A stretch of DNA of 50,922 nucleotides, from assembly GCA_017462565.1 (NCBI GenBank), contig JAFTQW010000022.1, positions 1-50,922 of the forward strand, given 5' to 3'. Below are positions 23,719 to 31,425 of the stretch, piece by piece. How positions within the stretch are numbered: position 1 is the first letter of the stretch; every line of letters begins with the position of its first letter. Both the position numbers and the translations under genes were made by a program. Source of the DNA: Ruminococcus sp. (GTDB taxonomy: Bacteria > Bacillota > Clostridia > Oscillospirales > Ruminococcaceae). The notes beneath the pieces are model-generated. The model did no database searches. It saw only the letters and a program-made list of their open reading frames with translations, and had not been told where the DNA came from.

Positions 23719-23761
23719 TCAATAACTATTCAAATCATAAACAAATTAATTTAACCTTATT

Positions 23762-23789
23762 CCTGTCGGCGGAGCAATCTGCCGACAGG
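23762..23789 (+). other. Intergenic stem-loop after the backbone pilin
   Basis: CCTGTCGGC (23762-23770) pairs with GCCGACAGG (23781-23789), 10-base loop. It lies between the pilin stop and the ribosome site of the sortase. With no T-run it may act as a partial terminator or as a 3' barrier protecting the pilin mRNA. Confidence 0.65.
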
Positions 23790-23805
23790 CATCAGGGAGG
23801 GCTTC

Positions 23806-24690
23806 ATGAGAAAAAAATCAGGCAAAATTTCAACGATTATTTTAATCATAATACTACTCGTGGGGCTCTCCGTGATGCTATATCCGATCATAAGCAACTG
23901 GTGGAATGAAAGAGTTCAAAGTCAGGTAATTTCAAACTACAACCAAACCGTTGCACATATGGACAGCGATGAAACCGAAAGGCTTTTAGCCGAGGCTCAC
24001 GATTATAACGAACAGCTCGCCGGAATATATGCTCCTTTTATAAACTACGAACAGATTTCGGGCTATGAGGATATACTTAATGTCTCCGGCACAGGTATTA
24101 TGGGATATATAACGATTCCCGTTATCCATGCTGAATTTCCGATCTATCACGGAACAAGCGAAGAGGTTCTCAACGTTGCGGCAGGGCATCTTCAGGGTTC
24201 GTCTATTCCCGTAGGCGGAAAAAATACCCACGCTGTTATTTCGGCTCACAGAGGTCTCCCCTCTGCCAAGCTTTTCACCGACCTTGATAAAATGGTTGTC
24301 GGCGATACTTTCACTATAACTATTCTTGACGAGGTTCTGACATACGAGGTTGAGGAAATTCTTATCGTCAAGCCGGAAGAAGTTGATAAACTTGCAATTA
24401 TTCCGAATGAAGATTATGTAACGCTCATGACCTGCACTCCTTATGGAGTAAACACACATCGTCTGCTTCTGCGTTCACATAGAATAGAAACAGTCAACGA
24501 TGAATCAGCTGTGAAAATTAAAGTGAATCCCGATGCGACGCAGGTTGACCCGATGCTTGTCGTCCCGATTATATTTACGGTATTTGTTGTCATATTAATT
24601 TTCTTCTGGATTTTCGGAAGCAAAAAGAGAAAAAACAAAAAACCGGATTACAAGTCTATTAAAATATACAACGAAAAGGATGGTGACTGA
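23806..24690 (+). CDS. srtC: Class C (pilin-polymerising) sortase
   Basis: A 294-residue membrane-bound transpeptidase. N-terminal helix (about 9-30), catalytic His in VISAHRGLPSAKLF, catalytic Cys in TLMTCTPYGVNTHRLL, and Arg in LLLRSHRIE. A second membrane helix at about 246-268 and a basic tail are typical of class C. The TLMTCTPYGVNTHRL signature marks pilus sortases, which cross-link LPXTG pilins. GGGAGGG precedes the ATG. It sits between the two pilin genes. A lid motif like DPF/DPW is not obvious in the region ahead of the core; INYEQISGYEDI lies there instead. Confidence 0.93.
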   Translation: MRKKSGKISTIILIIILLVGLSVMLYPIISNWWNERVQSQVISNYNQTVAHMDSDETERLLAEAHDYNEQLAGIYAPFINYEQISGYEDILNVSGTGIMGYITIPVIHAEFPIYHGTSEEVLNVAAGHLQGSSIPVGGKNTHAVISAHRGLPSAKLFTDLDKMVVGDTFTITILDEVLTYEVEEILIVKPEEVDKLAIIPNEDYVTLMTCTPYGVNTHRLLLRSHRIETVNDESAVKIKVNPDATQVDPMLVVPIIFTVFVVILIFFWIFGSKKRKNKKPDYKSIKIYNEKDGD

Positions 24691-24691
24691 T

Positions 24692-25660
24692 GTGCAAACA
24701 AAAAAATTACACCGTATAGGTGCAATAATACTTAGTATTCTTTGCGCCGCACTTACCATGATAAGCACGATAAGCTTTAATGTTTCAGCCGCAGAGGAAG
24801 GCTCGCTGACTCTTATATGCCGTTCAGAGGATGTAACGCTTACAGGAATGCAGTGGAAGATTTATTATGCCGGCTACCGTGACGGAAACGATTTTGTTCT
24901 CGGAGGAGATTTTGCCGATTATCCCGTAAAGCTGGACGATTTATCGGCAGAAGCAATTACGGCGGCAGCAGAAACACTGGAAAATTATGCCGTTATAGAC
25001 AAAATTGCTCCGATAGCCGAAGGAGAAACTGATTCTAACGGCGAAATACAATTTAAAAATCTCCGCACAGGAATGTATCTTGTAAGCGGCAAAGAACTGT
25101 ATGTTGATAAAACAATTTATATTCCGTCCGCAATTCTGATAGAGGTCAGCGACGGAAACGTTGATCTTGACGCATATCCTAAATTTTATCTTGACGTATC
25201 CGGTTCAGAATTTGAACGTTATACTGTTAAAAAAATATGGGAAAATGATGAAAATGCTTTAAGCGACAGAACGGCTTCAATTACAGTAGAAATTTACTGC
25301 GATGAAACGCTTAATGAAACAGTTACGCTGAACGGCGAAAACAACTGGACATATGAGTGGACTGCTCAAAAAGGACATAGCTGGAGAGTTATAGAAACAA
25401 ACGTCCCTGATAAATACACAGTATCATACCGCTCAAATGAAACTCAGTTTGCAGTCATAAACTCTCATCAGACTGAAACAACTGTAACTACTACATCAAC
25501 TACAATAACTAACGTAACAACAACGACGACTAAATCCGAACCTAAGCTGCCTCAAACCGGACAGCTCTGGTGGCCGGTACCGATACTTGCTCTCGGCGGA
25601 ATGATTTTTGTCGGAATCGGATGCCGTTTGCTTGCAAGAAACAAAAAGGAAGATGATTAA
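24692..25660 (+). CDS. Minor (accessory or base) pilin with Cna_B domain
   Basis: About 322 residues. Signal peptide (IGAIILSILCAALTMIS...SFNVSA), an N-terminal SpaA-like domain (about 30-170, with TDSNGEIQFKNLRTGMYLV), a Cna_B domain (about 178-260, YTVKKIWENDENALSDRTAS), a Thr-rich stretch (about 266-290), sorting signal LPQTG, a hydrophobic helix and tail RNKKEDD. GTG 24692 is preferred over ATG 24680 because AAAAGGA sits directly against the latter; both overlap or abut the sortase stop. The Thr-rich neck before LPQTG suits a subunit embedded in the cell wall, so a base pilin is likely. It overlaps the next gene by TAATG. Confidence 0.85.
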   Translation: MQTKKLHRIGAIILSILCAALTMISTISFNVSAAEEGSLTLICRSEDVTLTGMQWKIYYAGYRDGNDFVLGGDFADYPVKLDDLSAEAITAAAETLENYAVIDKIAPIAEGETDSNGEIQFKNLRTGMYLVSGKELYVDKTIYIPSAILIEVSDGNVDLDAYPKFYLDVSGSEFERYTVKKIWENDENALSDRTASITVEIYCDETLNETVTLNGENNWTYEWTAQKGHSWRVIETNVPDKYTVSYRSNETQFAVINSHQTETTVTTTSTTITNVTTTTTKSEPKLPQTGQLWWPVPILALGGMIFVGIGCRLLARNKKEDD

Positions 25661-26334
25661 TGAAGAAAAAACACGGAATGTGTTGTATAATTATTGGGAC
25701 AATGCTGCTTATTGCGGCATTGTCTCTTGTTATCTGCAATTATAGAACCAGCAAAATTGCGGAAGAAAATTCCGGAAGAATACTTTCGCTTATAAAAGAA
25801 AAAATTCCGGAGCAAACAGAATTGGAATCAATGATTATTACCACCTCTAACGACCTCTTTCACGAATACGAAACACAATTCACAACCGAAACAACAACCG
25901 AAGAAGCGGTCGTTGAAATCGAAAACACTGCATATATCGGATATGTTTCGATTCCGTCTCTTGGAATAGAGCTTCCGGTTATGAGCGAATGGAGCTATGA
26001 TAACCTTAAAATATCGCCGTGCCGCTATAAGGGAACTGCCGCTGGAGGAGATATTATCATTGCGGCTCATAATTACAATTCCCACTTTGGACGTTTAAAC
26101 GAACTCAGCGGAGGCGAGGAAATTGTTTTCACAGCTGCCGACGGAAAAATTTATAATTACGAGGTTATTCAGACAGAAAGTATTTCCGGAAAAGACGTTG
26201 AAGCAATGGAGTTCGGTTCGTCTGAAAACTGGGATCTTACTCTCTTCACCTGCACTCTCAGCGGTCAGAGTCGTGTTACAATAAGAGCAATTCTCCAAGA
26301 TAAAAGGACGTTTCGTAAAGACGGGTACTCATAA
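25660..26334 (+). CDS. Second sortase (probable housekeeping-type, wall-anchoring)
   Basis: A 224-residue sortase with one N-terminal membrane helix (about 8-26) and a sortase fold from about residue 85. Catalytic His is in IIIAAHNYNSHFGRL, Cys in LTLFTCTLSGQSRVTIRA, with the Arg in the same strand. It lacks the C-terminal membrane helix of class C and looks more like class D or an unassigned class. A Thr/Glu-rich neck (FTTETTTEEAVVEIE) links membrane and core. Placed last in the pilus operon, it probably attaches the finished pilus or the MPSAG giant protein to the cell wall; which signal it prefers cannot be seen. Confidence 0.88.
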   Translation: MKKKHGMCCIIIGTMLLIAALSLVICNYRTSKIAEENSGRILSLIKEKIPEQTELESMIITTSNDLFHEYETQFTTETTTEEAVVEIENTAYIGYVSIPSLGIELPVMSEWSYDNLKISPCRYKGTAAGGDIIIAAHNYNSHFGRLNELSGGEEIVFTAADGKIYNYEVIQTESISGKDVEAMEFGSSENWDLTLFTCTLSGQSRVTIRAILQDKRTFRKDGYS

Positions 26335-26343
26335 AGAAGTTTT

Positions 26344-26388
26344 CGCCATAGCACTTATGATTTTCAGTCAAAAGTGCTATGGCGTTTC
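26344..26388 (+). terminator. Terminator of the pilus operon
   Basis: A 13-bp perfect stem (CGCCATAGCACTT with AAGTGCTATGGCG), 15-base loop, then TTTCT. It starts 10 bases past the last sortase stop. Confidence 0.85.
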
Positions 26389-26390
26389 TA

Positions 26391-26419
26391 TTGACAAAAT
26401 AAAAACGCAGTGATATAAT
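26391..26419 (+). promoter_or_regulatory. Promoter of the DUF3267 gene
   Basis: TTGACA (26391-26396), 17-bp spacer, TATAAT (26414-26419), directly after the pilus terminator. Confidence 0.9.
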
Positions 26420-26459
26420 AATTACTAAAGTAAATCGGAAGTTTACGAGGTGAAACAAA

Positions 26460-27053
26460 TTGATAAAATACGTGAAAAATATTGATGATATAAACCAATA
26501 TCAGTGTGGAGAACTCCCTGCAAATGCACAAAAGCTTGATACACCGGCTACAATGAATGAGATAATGAAAAAATCGATTCCTATTGCAGTAATATTGTGC
26601 ATCATTATGTTCTTGACTATGTTTATTAAAACATTTACAAGTAAAGCATCGGTCGTTTTTCCCCCGGCAGTGTTATGTGGGGCTTTGATTGGCTTTTTGC
26701 TGCTGATCGTTCATGAATGGTTACATGCTATAACTTATCCAAGTTCAGCAGAGGTATGCATTGGTAAATTAAAGGGTAAAATGATTTGGGTTGCATTAGC
26801 ATCTTTTCCGCTAAAAAGAAGTCGATTTATAATTATGTGTCTATTGCCATTTTTACTTGGATTTGTACCTTGGGTGCTATTTATATTATCAGCGCCACAA
26901 AACACAGTGTTCAATGGATTGATGTTTGGAATGGCATGTATAGGAATGGTATCTCCATATCCTGATGTATATAATGTTATTATAGTACTAAAACAAGCAA
27001 AGATTACTGATAAAATTATGTTTTGGAGTGATGACATATATCGTATTTCTTAA
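26460..27053 (+). CDS. DUF3267 membrane protein (putative zinc metalloprotease)
   Basis: A 197-residue integral membrane protein with about four helices and the motif HEWLHA (about 81-86) inside the second one. That is an HExxH-type zinc site, as in the DUF3267 family, which has been compared to intramembrane site-2-like peptidases. Activity is unproven. It starts at TTG, supported by GAGGTG 8 bases upstream. It is a single gene with its own consensus promoter and terminator, not part of the pilus operon. The lower GC and plain codon use differ from the neighbouring operons. Confidence 0.8.
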   Translation: MIKYVKNIDDINQYQCGELPANAQKLDTPATMNEIMKKSIPIAVILCIIMFLTMFIKTFTSKASVVFPPAVLCGALIGFLLLIVHEWLHAITYPSSAEVCIGKLKGKMIWVALASFPLKRSRFIIMCLLPFLLGFVPWVLFILSAPQNTVFNGLMFGMACIGMVSPYPDVYNVIIVLKQAKITDKIMFWSDDIYRIS

Positions 27054-27106
27054 TATAAAAATATCAAGTAAATTCTGATTTATGCGAATAATTGAATATT
27101 TACAAC

Positions 27107-27144
27107 AAGCCCCGAAGCAGTTACAAATAGTTGCTTCGGGGCTT
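27107..27144. terminator. Bidirectional terminator between DUF3267 gene and ABC operon
   Basis: A 13-bp stem (AAGCCCCGAAGCA with TGCTTCGGGGCTT) and 12-base loop between convergent genes. T-rich sequence follows on the plus strand; the minus side is weaker. Confidence 0.8.
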
Positions 27145-27186
27145 AAACTTCTTTATGAGTATCGCTTTAACTGAAACGTCCTTTTT

Positions 27187-28281
27187 TTACAAATAATTAT
27201 GTTGTTTCGCATATTCAAAAAGAATTTTATTTTCATTATTCAGCGTCCCGAAGCCTTTCAGACTGCATATCACCTTTTTACAGGAATCCATAACCGCTTT
27301 CGCTCTTTCGGTAAGCGACCTATCCATAGGTTCAAATGCCGGAGCGGATATAACCTCCGATGCCAATGATTTTGCAATAAGATAGTCAATATCGTTTTCG
27401 TAAATTATTCCGGCTGCAAACGGAATATTCTCACGCTGAAGCTTTCGGAACACCGAACATCCCGTGCCTCCGCCTGCAATCACGAAAACCTGCGGCGTTC
27501 CCTCACACCGCATAAGCTCCGCTGAACCGCAGTAAGCATTGTAGCTTTCTCTGGGTATCTCATAAAGATCGGAAATATAATCACTCTCAAAAATTTCATC
27601 CGGAACGCCGCATCGGTCAACACGATTATTCTTGATGCATATAACAAAATCTGAAATTTTCTGAGCCATATCAAGCTCGTGAAGAGACATTATAACGGCA
27701 ATGCTTTTCTCTCTGACAAGCTTTTTCAGAATATTAAGAAGCTCCATCTTATGTCGAAGATCAAGGAACGACGTCGGCTCGTCAAGAATGAGAAGCTCCG
27801 GCTCCTGACAGATTGCTCTTGCAAGCATTACCCTCTGTCGCTGACCGTCGCTGACGCAGTTAAAATAACTTTTCCCTATTTCAGTAACCGAAGTTATCCG
27901 CATTGCCTCTTCAACCCTCTCATGATCGGCATCAGACAAAATTCCCATTTGTCCTGTATATGGATAACGTCCGGATTCGACGATATCCCTGCAAGTCATA
28001 AGTTCAGGATCAATACGCTCCGTCATGAGAACGGAGATTTTTTTTGCAAGAATTTTCCCTTTAATTTCACTGATATCGTTTCCGTCAATATAAACAGCTC
28101 CCGAAATTGAGTCAAGCTGTTTTGCGGCAGTTTTCAGAATCGTAGACTTCCCTGCCCCGTTCGGACCTATGAGAGTGAGTATTTTGCCACGATCAACAGA
28201 AATATTTATCCCACCGATCAAAACTTTTCCACGATATCCAACAGCAAGATCTTCCGTATAAAAAACAGGTTTTTCAATCAT
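27187..28281 (-). CDS. btuD: ABC transporter ATPase (cobalamin/siderophore type) with extra C-terminal domain
   Basis: A 364-residue ATPase of the FecE/BtuD group. Walker A GPNGAGKST (about 37-45), signature VSDGQRQR, Walker B LLILDEPTSFLD, switch His in SLHELD. The ATPase core ends near residue 255. A further ~105 residues starting QVFVIAGGGTGCSVFRKL look like a small Rossmann-type alpha/beta domain (glycine-rich loop GGGTG) not found in standard BtuD. It may be regulatory or nucleotide-binding. Last gene of the B12-riboswitch operon, 3 bases after the permease stop. Powers import of a corrinoid together with the permease and binding protein. The gene symbol is by function. Confidence 0.87.
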   Translation of the reverse strand: MIEKPVFYTEDLAVGYRGKVLIGGINISVDRGKILTLIGPNGAGKSTILKTAAKQLDSISGAVYIDGNDISEIKGKILAKKISVLMTERIDPELMTCRDIVESGRYPYTGQMGILSDADHERVEEAMRITSVTEIGKSYFNCVSDGQRQRVMLARAICQEPELLILDEPTSFLDLRHKMELLNILKKLVREKSIAVIMSLHELDMAQKISDFVICIKNNRVDRCGVPDEIFESDYISDLYEIPRESYNAYCGSAELMRCEGTPQVFVIAGGGTGCSVFRKLQRENIPFAAGIIYENDIDYLIAKSLASEVISAPAFEPMDRSLTERAKAVMDSCKKVICSLKGFGTLNNENKILFEYAKQHNYL

Positions 28282-28284
28282 ATT

Positions 28285-29310
28285 TTACACTCCTGAAGCT
28301 TTCTTTTTTCCTCTGCTCAGCATTATCCATATAACGATCGGAGCTCCGAAAACTGCTGTAACCGAGCTGATACTAAGCTCTGTCGGAGCAAAAATAGTTC
28401 TTGCTATCAAATCGCAGAACAGACAGAAAGCTCCTCCGGCAAGAAAAGAAGCAGGAATTATTATAATTGGTTTAGCCGTTTTAAAAAGTCCTTTAACAAG
28501 GTGAGGAACAGCAATCCCAACGAATGAAATCGGACCTGCAAAAGCTGTAACGCTCGCTGAAAGAATGCTCGAAAGAAGAATCAGCAGTATGCGAAAAAGA
28601 CGAATATTCACTCCAACGCTTTTGGCATAGCTCTCTCCGAGCTGATATGCTCCGATTTGCTTTGACATCATGAACGTTACGATAAAAGCGGCAAAAACGG
28701 TCACTCCCATAACCTTAACGTCGCCGGAAGATATTCCGGAAAAGCTTCCCATCGACCAGTTATGAAGATTTACAATATTTGAATCATCAGCAAAAGTCAC
28801 TGCAAAATCGGTTATCGCGGAACAAATGTAACCTATCATTACGCCGCTGACAATAAGAAGCGAACTTTTTCCGGCTTTTCCCGAAACAAGAAGAATGAAT
28901 GCCATTGAGAGCATCGAACCGGCAAACGCAGCAATAATCATGGCTGATGAGCTTAAAACAATTCCCTTTTCAAGGAAAAAAATCATGATAAGCGCAACTG
29001 TAAGCTTTGCTCCCGATGAAATGCCAAGAACAAAAGGACCTGCGATCGGATTGGAAAAAAATGTTTGCAGCAGAAATCCTGAAACGGACAAAGCTCCGCC
29101 GAGAATAACCGCAGCAGCCATTCTTGGAAGCCTTATTCCCTTGATTATATTCACTGCCGAAATATTTTCACTCTTCCCTAAAAGCACGTCTGTTATCTCT
29201 GCGGATGTAAATTTAACGCTTCCGAAATATAGATTCAACGCTGCAAGCAGAATCAGAACCGCTCCGAGAAAAACAAATCCGAAAACAGGATTTCTTTCGG
29301 CTTTTTTCAT
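28285..29310 (-). CDS. btuC: FecCD/BtuC family ABC permease
   Basis: A 341-residue membrane protein with about nine or ten helices. The motifs LPRMAAAVILGGALSVSGFL and GPISFVGIAVPHLVK are hallmark FecCD/BtuC sequences; the latter is near the coupling helix that touches the ATPase. Forms a homodimeric channel for corrinoids or siderophores. It lies between the binding protein (3-base gap) and the ATPase. The riboswitch upstream favours a corrinoid as cargo over iron chelates. Confidence 0.92.
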   Translation of the reverse strand: MKKAERNPVFGFVFLGAVLILLAALNLYFGSVKFTSAEITDVLLGKSENISAVNIIKGIRLPRMAAAVILGGALSVSGFLLQTFFSNPIAGPFVLGISSGAKLTVALIMIFFLEKGIVLSSSAMIIAAFAGSMLSMAFILLVSGKAGKSSLLIVSGVMIGYICSAITDFAVTFADDSNIVNLHNWSMGSFSGISSGDVKVMGVTVFAAFIVTFMMSKQIGAYQLGESYAKSVGVNIRLFRILLILLSSILSASVTAFAGPISFVGIAVPHLVKGLFKTAKPIIIIPASFLAGGAFCLFCDLIARTIFAPTELSISSVTAVFGAPIVIWIMLSRGKKKASGV

Positions 29311-29313
29311 AGC

Positions 29314-30468
29314 TTAATCAGCCTCCTGCGGCAGTCTATAGAGGAAAGCAAGATTATCTTCGCTCGCTTCTCCGCTGAAAATCTTATTAAAATCAGCAAT
29401 CATCTCTGCCGCTCCCGTAATCTGCTGATACATATTTTTATTCGTACACCAGACATTTCCGTTCTGAACCGCTTTAAAATCCGCCATAAGAGGATTTTTG
29501 GCAATAAGCTGACTCATTTGCGTAAGACTTCCGTCAACCGTACCATTATAAATAAGGAAATCTGCGTCCTTGGCAATATCATAAAAGGATTCAAACTGCA
29601 TATTCATGGTCGAAAGAGCATTTTCATCTTTACCAGTATTTTCCGTTGTAAAAACATAATCTCCTCCGGCAAGCTCGATCATTTTTGAAACGTAATCACC
29701 CGGTTTGCGTATATTAACGTATCCATTCGAGCCAATGTAAAAAAATGCCGCAGTTTTTCCCGTTTCACCATGCTGAAGAACATCGTCGAGAATCTGTGTT
29801 TTTTCATTGAAAAAAGATTCGGCTTCGTCCTCTTTTCCGAGGAGCAGACCGTAAAGCTTTATCCATTCAAGTCTGCCGAGGGGATGCGCTTCGTAGCTTG
29901 AACGCTCGATAAGCACCGGAATCCCAAACGATTCAAGCTGTTCCTTTATTTCAGGACTGTGATAGATCATCGTAGATTCAATTGCAATATCACAACTTTC
30001 ATCAAGAATCAACTCATAATCCGGCGCAGAATATTTTCCGGCGTAAAGAATATCTCCGCTCTGCATGGCTGACTTAACATTGTCTATCACCCAATCCTTT
30101 TCCGGAGTAGCCGTTGCAAAAATATTTTCAAGTGAATCAAGCGAATCAAACAGATCCATTGCCGATGAAGCAGCAAGATATATCTTTTCAGACGGCTGAT
30201 GTATAACCGTAATATCCTCGGGGAGATTTTCGGGAACGCTTCTCTCTTCCGGAACAAGAAGATAGCTCTCGCCATCGGCAATTTCGATAAGCGAGAGTCC
30301 GTTTTCATAGTAATCCACCGTAAATTGAGTAGCATATTCAAGTTCCATACTGCCTGTCTTCTTCATATCGGAGAAAAACTGACCGCTGTCCGTTTTTTTC
30401 GTACCAAGAGAACAGCCCGACAGCAGCATAATTCCCAGAAAAGCGGCGGAAATAAATTTAGTTCTCAT
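29314..30468 (-). CDS. btuF: ABC transporter substrate-binding lipoprotein (BtuF-like)
   Basis: About 384 residues, starting at the ATG that opens MRTKFISAAFLGIMLLSGCS, a lipoprotein signal with lipobox LSGC. This start overlaps the end of the upstream gene by 11 bases; the longest frame begins 16 codons earlier and lacks a good signal. The mature part is a Peripla_BP_2 type cluster III binding protein with a long helix linking two lobes (GRLEWIKLYGLLLGKEDEAESFF). Captures the corrinoid on the outside of the membrane and hands it to BtuC. Somewhat longer than E. coli BtuF because of N-terminal extra sequence. Confidence 0.88.
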   Translation of the reverse strand: MRTKFISAAFLGIMLLSGCSLGTKKTDSGQFFSDMKKTGSMELEYATQFTVDYYENGLSLIEIADGESYLLVPEERSVPENLPEDITVIHQPSEKIYLAASSAMDLFDSLDSLENIFATATPEKDWVIDNVKSAMQSGDILYAGKYSAPDYELILDESCDIAIESTMIYHSPEIKEQLESFGIPVLIERSSYEAHPLGRLEWIKLYGLLLGKEDEAESFFNEKTQILDDVLQHGETGKTAAFFYIGSNGYVNIRKPGDYVSKMIELAGGDYVFTTENTGKDENALSTMNMQFESFYDIAKDADFLIYNGTVDGSLTQMSQLIAKNPLMADFKAVQNGNVWCTNKNMYQQITGAAEMIADFNKIFSGEASEDNLAFLYRLPQEAD

Positions 30469-31351
30469 CGCTCTTGATAGTTGATGAATCGAAGAAGAGC
30501 GTATACTCAATCTCATGAGGAGTACTCATTGCCGTTGTATCAGCGGTAACAGGCATTTTGTAATCAAATCCAATCACCGGAATAGTGAATGCTGCATTTT
30601 CGCCATCGCCGCTGAATTCAAATTTATTGCCGTCAACGATCATATAATCATAATTCGGACTGTTCCAGATTATTACTGCCGAAGCACTGCCGTTCTCGAC
30701 AATCATTTCTGCCGGAGACTGAACAGTCGCTTTTCCGGAACCGCCCTCAAGAGTAACGTCGATCATATATGTTCCATCAGCAAGTCCAAGACTTTCAACG
30801 CTGGTTATTTCGCCGTCCTTGAATGCGTCTGCCGGGAGCGAAGAAGCGTTGAAAAGCAAGGTTCTGTCATACCACTGTTCCTTTTTCTTGCTGAAAGCAG
30901 AGCATTCTATTCCCTTATCAAGAGCTTCAACCGGAACTGTGAATGTATGCTCGCCGTTTTCGTTCTCGACAAAAGGAATGTATTTGCTTTCATCAGTAGC
31001 ATCCTCACCTTTTCCCATAAAAACATAAAGATAGCCCTGTCCGCTCATTGTCATAACGGCAGTCATTTCGCCGTTTTCAACCGTGAGACTGCATGAAGTT
31101 ATCTTGAACATTGATGAACTTGAATCCACCTTAATATCGTAAGTGCCGTCCTTTATCTGAGAACCTGTTACAGGCATCATGTCTTCAGGGATAACAAGCT
31201 CATCGGGAACTGTTTCATTCTCTCCGGCAACAGCTACAGTGCTTTCCGCTGTAGCCGCTGTTGCTGTCGATTCGCTGCTTTCGCCGCTTTTTCCGCATCC
31301 TACAGTTAATAAAAGCGCAAGAATAAGCGCAGCTGACGTTAATTTTTTCAT
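30458..31351 (-). CDS. Lipoprotein with two repeated beta-domains, B12-uptake operon
   Basis: A 297-residue lipoprotein (MKKLTSAALILALLLTVGCG, lipobox TVGC) with a Ser/Thr/Ala/Glu linker (about 22-55). Two related domains follow: DGTYDIKVDSSSSMFKI...MTMSGQGYLYVFMG (about 68-180) and DGTYMIDVTLEGGSGKA...IIWNSPNYDYMIV (about 192-290). Both share the order DGTY, VENG, a Tyr-rich strand and F-(T)-(V/I)-P. The pattern is reminiscent of NEAT-type heme/tetrapyrrole-binding sandwiches (a Tyr-rich strand), but I cannot confirm the family. Given the operon, an extracellular tetrapyrrole- or corrinoid-binding role is likely. AGAGAGG precedes the ATG. Confidence 0.75.
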   Translation of the reverse strand: MKKLTSAALILALLLTVGCGKSGESSESTATAATAESTVAVAGENETVPDELVIPEDMMPVTGSQIKDGTYDIKVDSSSSMFKITSCSLTVENGEMTAVMTMSGQGYLYVFMGKGEDATDESKYIPFVENENGEHTFTVPVEALDKGIECSAFSKKKEQWYDRTLLFNASSLPADAFKDGEITSVESLGLADGTYMIDVTLEGGSGKATVQSPAEMIVENGSASAVIIWNSPNYDYMIVDGNKFEFSGDGENAAFTIPVIGFDYKMPVTADTTAMSTPHEIEYTLFFDSSTIKSDEN

Positions 31352-31396
31352 AATTTTATACCTCTCTGATTTTTATTGTATATACGGTTTTGTCGT

Positions 31397-31415
31397 GGGG
31401 GACAAATCGTCCCCC
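31397..31415 (-). other. Intergenic hairpin between cbiK and the two-domain lipoprotein gene
   Basis: GGGGGAC-AAATC-GTCCCCC. It has no T-run on the minus strand, so it is probably a message-stability or partial attenuation site. It resembles the GGGGAC palindromes of the REP-like repeats at 3912 and 7898. Confidence 0.55.
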
Positions 31416-31425
31416 GCTGAAAAAC

